A stretch of DNA of 64,000 nt from positions 3,236,007 through 3,300,006 of the forward strand of contig CM060336.1 in assembly GCA_030674155.1 (NCBI GenBank), read 5' to 3'. Position 1 is the first letter of the stretch, and each line of letters starts with the position of its first letter. The stretch comes from Stramonita haemastoma (lineage: Eukaryota > Mollusca > Gastropoda > Neogastropoda > Muricidae). The notes beneath the pieces were generated by a model. The model worked only from the letters and a program-made list of their open reading frames with translations. It was not told the origin of the DNA and ran no database searches. Of the stretch, positions 62,302 to 64,000 are shown one piece after another. A program made the position numbers and the translations under genes.

Positions 62302-63325
62302 TAGAGGTTATACATTTTGACAGGGAGAATGGAATTTCAAATGTTGGAGGCAGGGACAAATAGGAGATGAAAACAGAAGGTAAAAATCTTAGGTTTGAAA
62401 CAAGTGTGTCTTGAGGTTGGATTTAAAAGTGTCATATGTAGGCTTTTGCTGAAGGGATAGAGGGAGGTCATTCCAGATTGATGGACCAGAAATAGAGAAA
62501 GAGCGGCGGCCAACGGTAGATAGGTTGAATCTCAGAATTTTTAAGGATAATGTATGGATAATGTATCTGCAGCCGAGCGGAGGGTACGAGAAGGTGTGTA
62601 CACGTGAAGACATTCACAGAGGTAGGAGGGTGCTGTTTCGTGGAGACATTTATAACAGAGAGTACTGATCTTGTAGTTTACTCTCTGTGGCACAGGCAGC
62701 CAGTGGAGAGATTGCAAGAGAGGAGTAAGGTGTTCAGATTTTTTCTTTCTGAGGACCAGTCGAGCTGCAGAGTTTTGTATACGTTGGAGAGAGTGGATAG
62801 ATGATGCTGGCAGACCAGCCAAAAGAGAATTGCAATAGTCCAGACGTGAAAGAATAAGAGAAGTGACTAGTTTGGATGTTGCATCAGTGGACAGGTACTT
62901 TCGAATTGCACTAATACGACGTAGTTGATAGTAGCATGACTGACATGTCTGGGTGATGAATTTTTGCATGGAGAGTGTGTTGTCAATAACGACTCCTAGA
63001 TACTTTACAGCACTGGATAGAGGAACTGACGTATTACATAACTGAAGGGTAGCAGAAAGCTGAGCTGGAAAACAGGCTTACCGAACTGAAAGGGTTAAAA
63101 CAAAAACAAAACAAACACCAATAAAAAGAAATACAAGCAAGCACGCCCAAGCCCACTTACCCAAGGAACACTGCAGTGGCCGTCCAGTATGGGCACGGAG
63201 GCAGCAGTGACGGGGTTTTCCGCACACAGCACTGGGCTGAGTGCCAGGGGGCCTCCCTCCACAGGGCTCTCCTCAAACACCAACGATCTCCTCCGCGGAT
63301 TGTTCCTCCTCCTCCGCCTCCCCAT
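60047..63325 (-). CDS. RHNO1: RHNO1 (RHINO)-like 9-1-1 clamp interactor
   Basis: RHNO1 is a small nuclear protein that binds the RAD9-HUS1-RAD1 clamp and TOPBP1 and promotes ATR signalling after DNA damage. Three features match it. The basic start MGRRRRRNNPRRRSLVFEES is followed by PVEGGP (human-type P-L-E-G-P). The clamp-binding motif appears as PWVSPQF, coded across the exon 1/2 junction (human S-W-V-S-P-x-F). The C-terminal block VSDTPETEYSLTYRQRQHLK corresponds to the human V.DTPE..Y....R.RQHL. The favoured model has three coding exons (63161-63325, 60687-61066, 60047-60299) giving 265 residues; human RHNO1 has about 238. An unspliced reading of 60300-60686 meets stops. The start is the only Met before the basic block. 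A CR1/L2-like LINE relic fills intron 1. Confidence 0.8.
60300..60686 (-). other. Proposed RHNO1 intron 2 (or frameshifted coding sequence)
   Basis: 387 bp. Alternating frames here also look protein-like (SVEKGDDKRKGYDSDILLSP, then RSHLDSSESGAIRSQPFDDA) but need two compensating indels, and a TGA remains at about 60325. It is retained as an intron because splicing removes all stops at once. Confidence 0.5.
60687..61066 (-). CDS. RHNO1: RHNO1 exon 2: VSPQF motif and low-conservation middle
   Basis: Acceptor TTACTTCAG, then VSPQFNGITISSRRRRQTRQ, RKFPALQFLGESGTSPEPPA and YRPSIGRRSEFKGR. The proposed donor is CAG/GTCATC at 60686. If it is not used, the frame runs on to TGA at 60548. Confidence 0.7.
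61937..62298. repeat. (GT)n and (CA)n microsatellites in RHNO1 intron 1
   Basis: About 58 bp GT at 61937-61995 and CGCGCG plus about 80 bp CA at 62214-62298. Confidence 0.93.
62389..63070 (-). mobile_element. LINE ORF2 3' relic, CR1/L2-like
   Basis: Reverse-transcriptase C-terminal region on the minus strand: LILSRLDYCNSLLAGLPASS, RIQNSAARLVLRKKKSEHLT, LLQSLHWLPVPQRVNYKIST, then in another frame GRRSFSISGPSIWNDLPLSL and FKSNLKTHLFQT. One frameshift separates the parts; not active. Confidence 0.9.
63161..63325 (-). CDS. RHNO1: RHNO1 exon 1: start and first half of clamp-binding motif
   Basis: 55 codons from ATG to ...LDGHCSVPW, donor TGG/GTAAGT. An acceptor-like GTTGTTGTTGTTGCAG lies about 80 bases 5' of the ATG, so a non-coding leader exon may exist further right. 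Confidence 0.82.
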
Positions 63326-63734
63326 CCCTTCACTTCAGCACTGTCCTAAGGCATGGGGGATCAGGAGTGAGGCGACAGACTGCTTCCTCAGACTCTGATG
63401 CTGCTGCAACAACAACAACCAAGTCATGAATAAATGGCCATTCACTGGTGATGAGTGAATGTACTGAGGGTTTGACTTTGTTATCTGTTGTGCGTTTCCC
63501 AGCTTAATGCTATGAGGGTCACCCAGAATGTGCACTCCATCTCACTCATTCCATCTGCGAATCACTAGTGTGAGATTGAAACTGCACACTGAATGAGAGG
63601 TTTGCATGTATTCATGACTGTTTTCAAGTACCTTGACTTAGTATCTGAGTAGTTGTAGTACATGTGTATAGGAGTTTGGCCCTTTTGGATAATCACTGTT
63701 TTCAGTCTTGGTCCGTTTTTTTCTCCCCATTCCT

Positions 63735-63835
63735 TGGCTAAAGCTCTGAAGTTCACCAATGGTGAAATTTTGCAGATACATGCAACCACTAATATTATCC
63801 CCACCATTTAGGTAGCCGCATTATGACTTCAGGAA
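63735..63835 (-). mobile_element. SINE family D, 3' fragment, antisense
   Basis: AAGTTCACCAATGGTGAAAT, CACCATTTAGGTAGCCGCAT. Confidence 0.68.
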
Positions 63836-64000
63836 TGGTGTCTAAATTTAGAACAGTAAAGACAGCTCTATCAGTGCGTGCATGCATTTTTAAAAAAAAA
63901 GAATTTTGTCATCTGTTCCTACCAGCATACAATGGCCTGCTCTTCCTAAAGGCAGTGTGGGTTTTTCAAGTCAAGTCAAAAGCACTTCAATCATCCCATG

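Larger units (their letters stand above)
61067..63160 (-). other. RHNO1 intron 1
   Basis: Contains (GT)n at 61937-61995, a family-I SINE at 62082-62170, (CA)n at 62214-62298 and a LINE 3' relic at 62389-63070. The rest is unique AT-rich sequence with no exon seen. Confidence 0.7.

Overview
The window looks like nuclear DNA of a lophotrochozoan animal, most likely a gastropod mollusc. This is inferred from short GT-AG exons in a sea of (CA)n, (TC)n and (GATA)n microsatellites, many tRNA-derived SINE copies and decayed LINE fragments. No bacterial or viral gene was recognised. One scaffold gap of exactly 100 N lies at 18428-18527. All three recognisable genes are on the minus strand, so each reads from high to low coordinates.

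Region 1 (0.6-18.3 kb) holds 17 exons of an LRP4-type LDL-receptor-related protein. They run from two EGF modules through three complete YWTD beta-propeller/EGF units. The fourth propeller, transmembrane segment and tail lie left of the window. The LDL-receptor class A repeats and signal peptide expected to the right are not seen before the gap or in the 20 kb beyond it.

Region 2 (18.6-40 kb) is AT-rich and dominated by tandem repeats: a degenerate minisatellite at 18.6-19.8 kb, five copies of a 0.3-0.4 kb unit at 19.8-21.6 kb, a 27-bp repeat inside a duplicated block at 25.7-26.5 kb, a G-tract minisatellite at 29.6-30.35 kb, and a nested inverted-repeat element near 30.9-31.35 kb. Two phase-compatible, apparently paralogous exons of an unrecognised protein sit at 27.6 and 28.5 kb.

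Region 3 (40.2-48.5 kb) is a six-exon NR1-like nuclear receptor with DNA-binding domain, long acidic/Ser-rich hinge, ligand-binding domain and AF-2 helix. Its 5' exon or exons are missing. Region 4 (60.0-63.3 kb) is a compact gene whose N-terminal and C-terminal motifs match RHNO1 (RHINO), the 9-1-1-clamp partner in ATR checkpoint signalling. The three genes show no obvious shared pathway.

The most unusual signal cuts across the genes. At eight or more exon/intron boundaries in three transcription units, the splice site plus a few to about 80 exonic bases has been copied in tandem into the adjoining intron, leaving pseudo-exons, extra acceptors or donors, or a whole minisatellite. This pattern, the RHNO1 homologue and the unknown exon pair are the best candidates for follow-up. 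Exon coordinates were derived by hand and may be off by one base.
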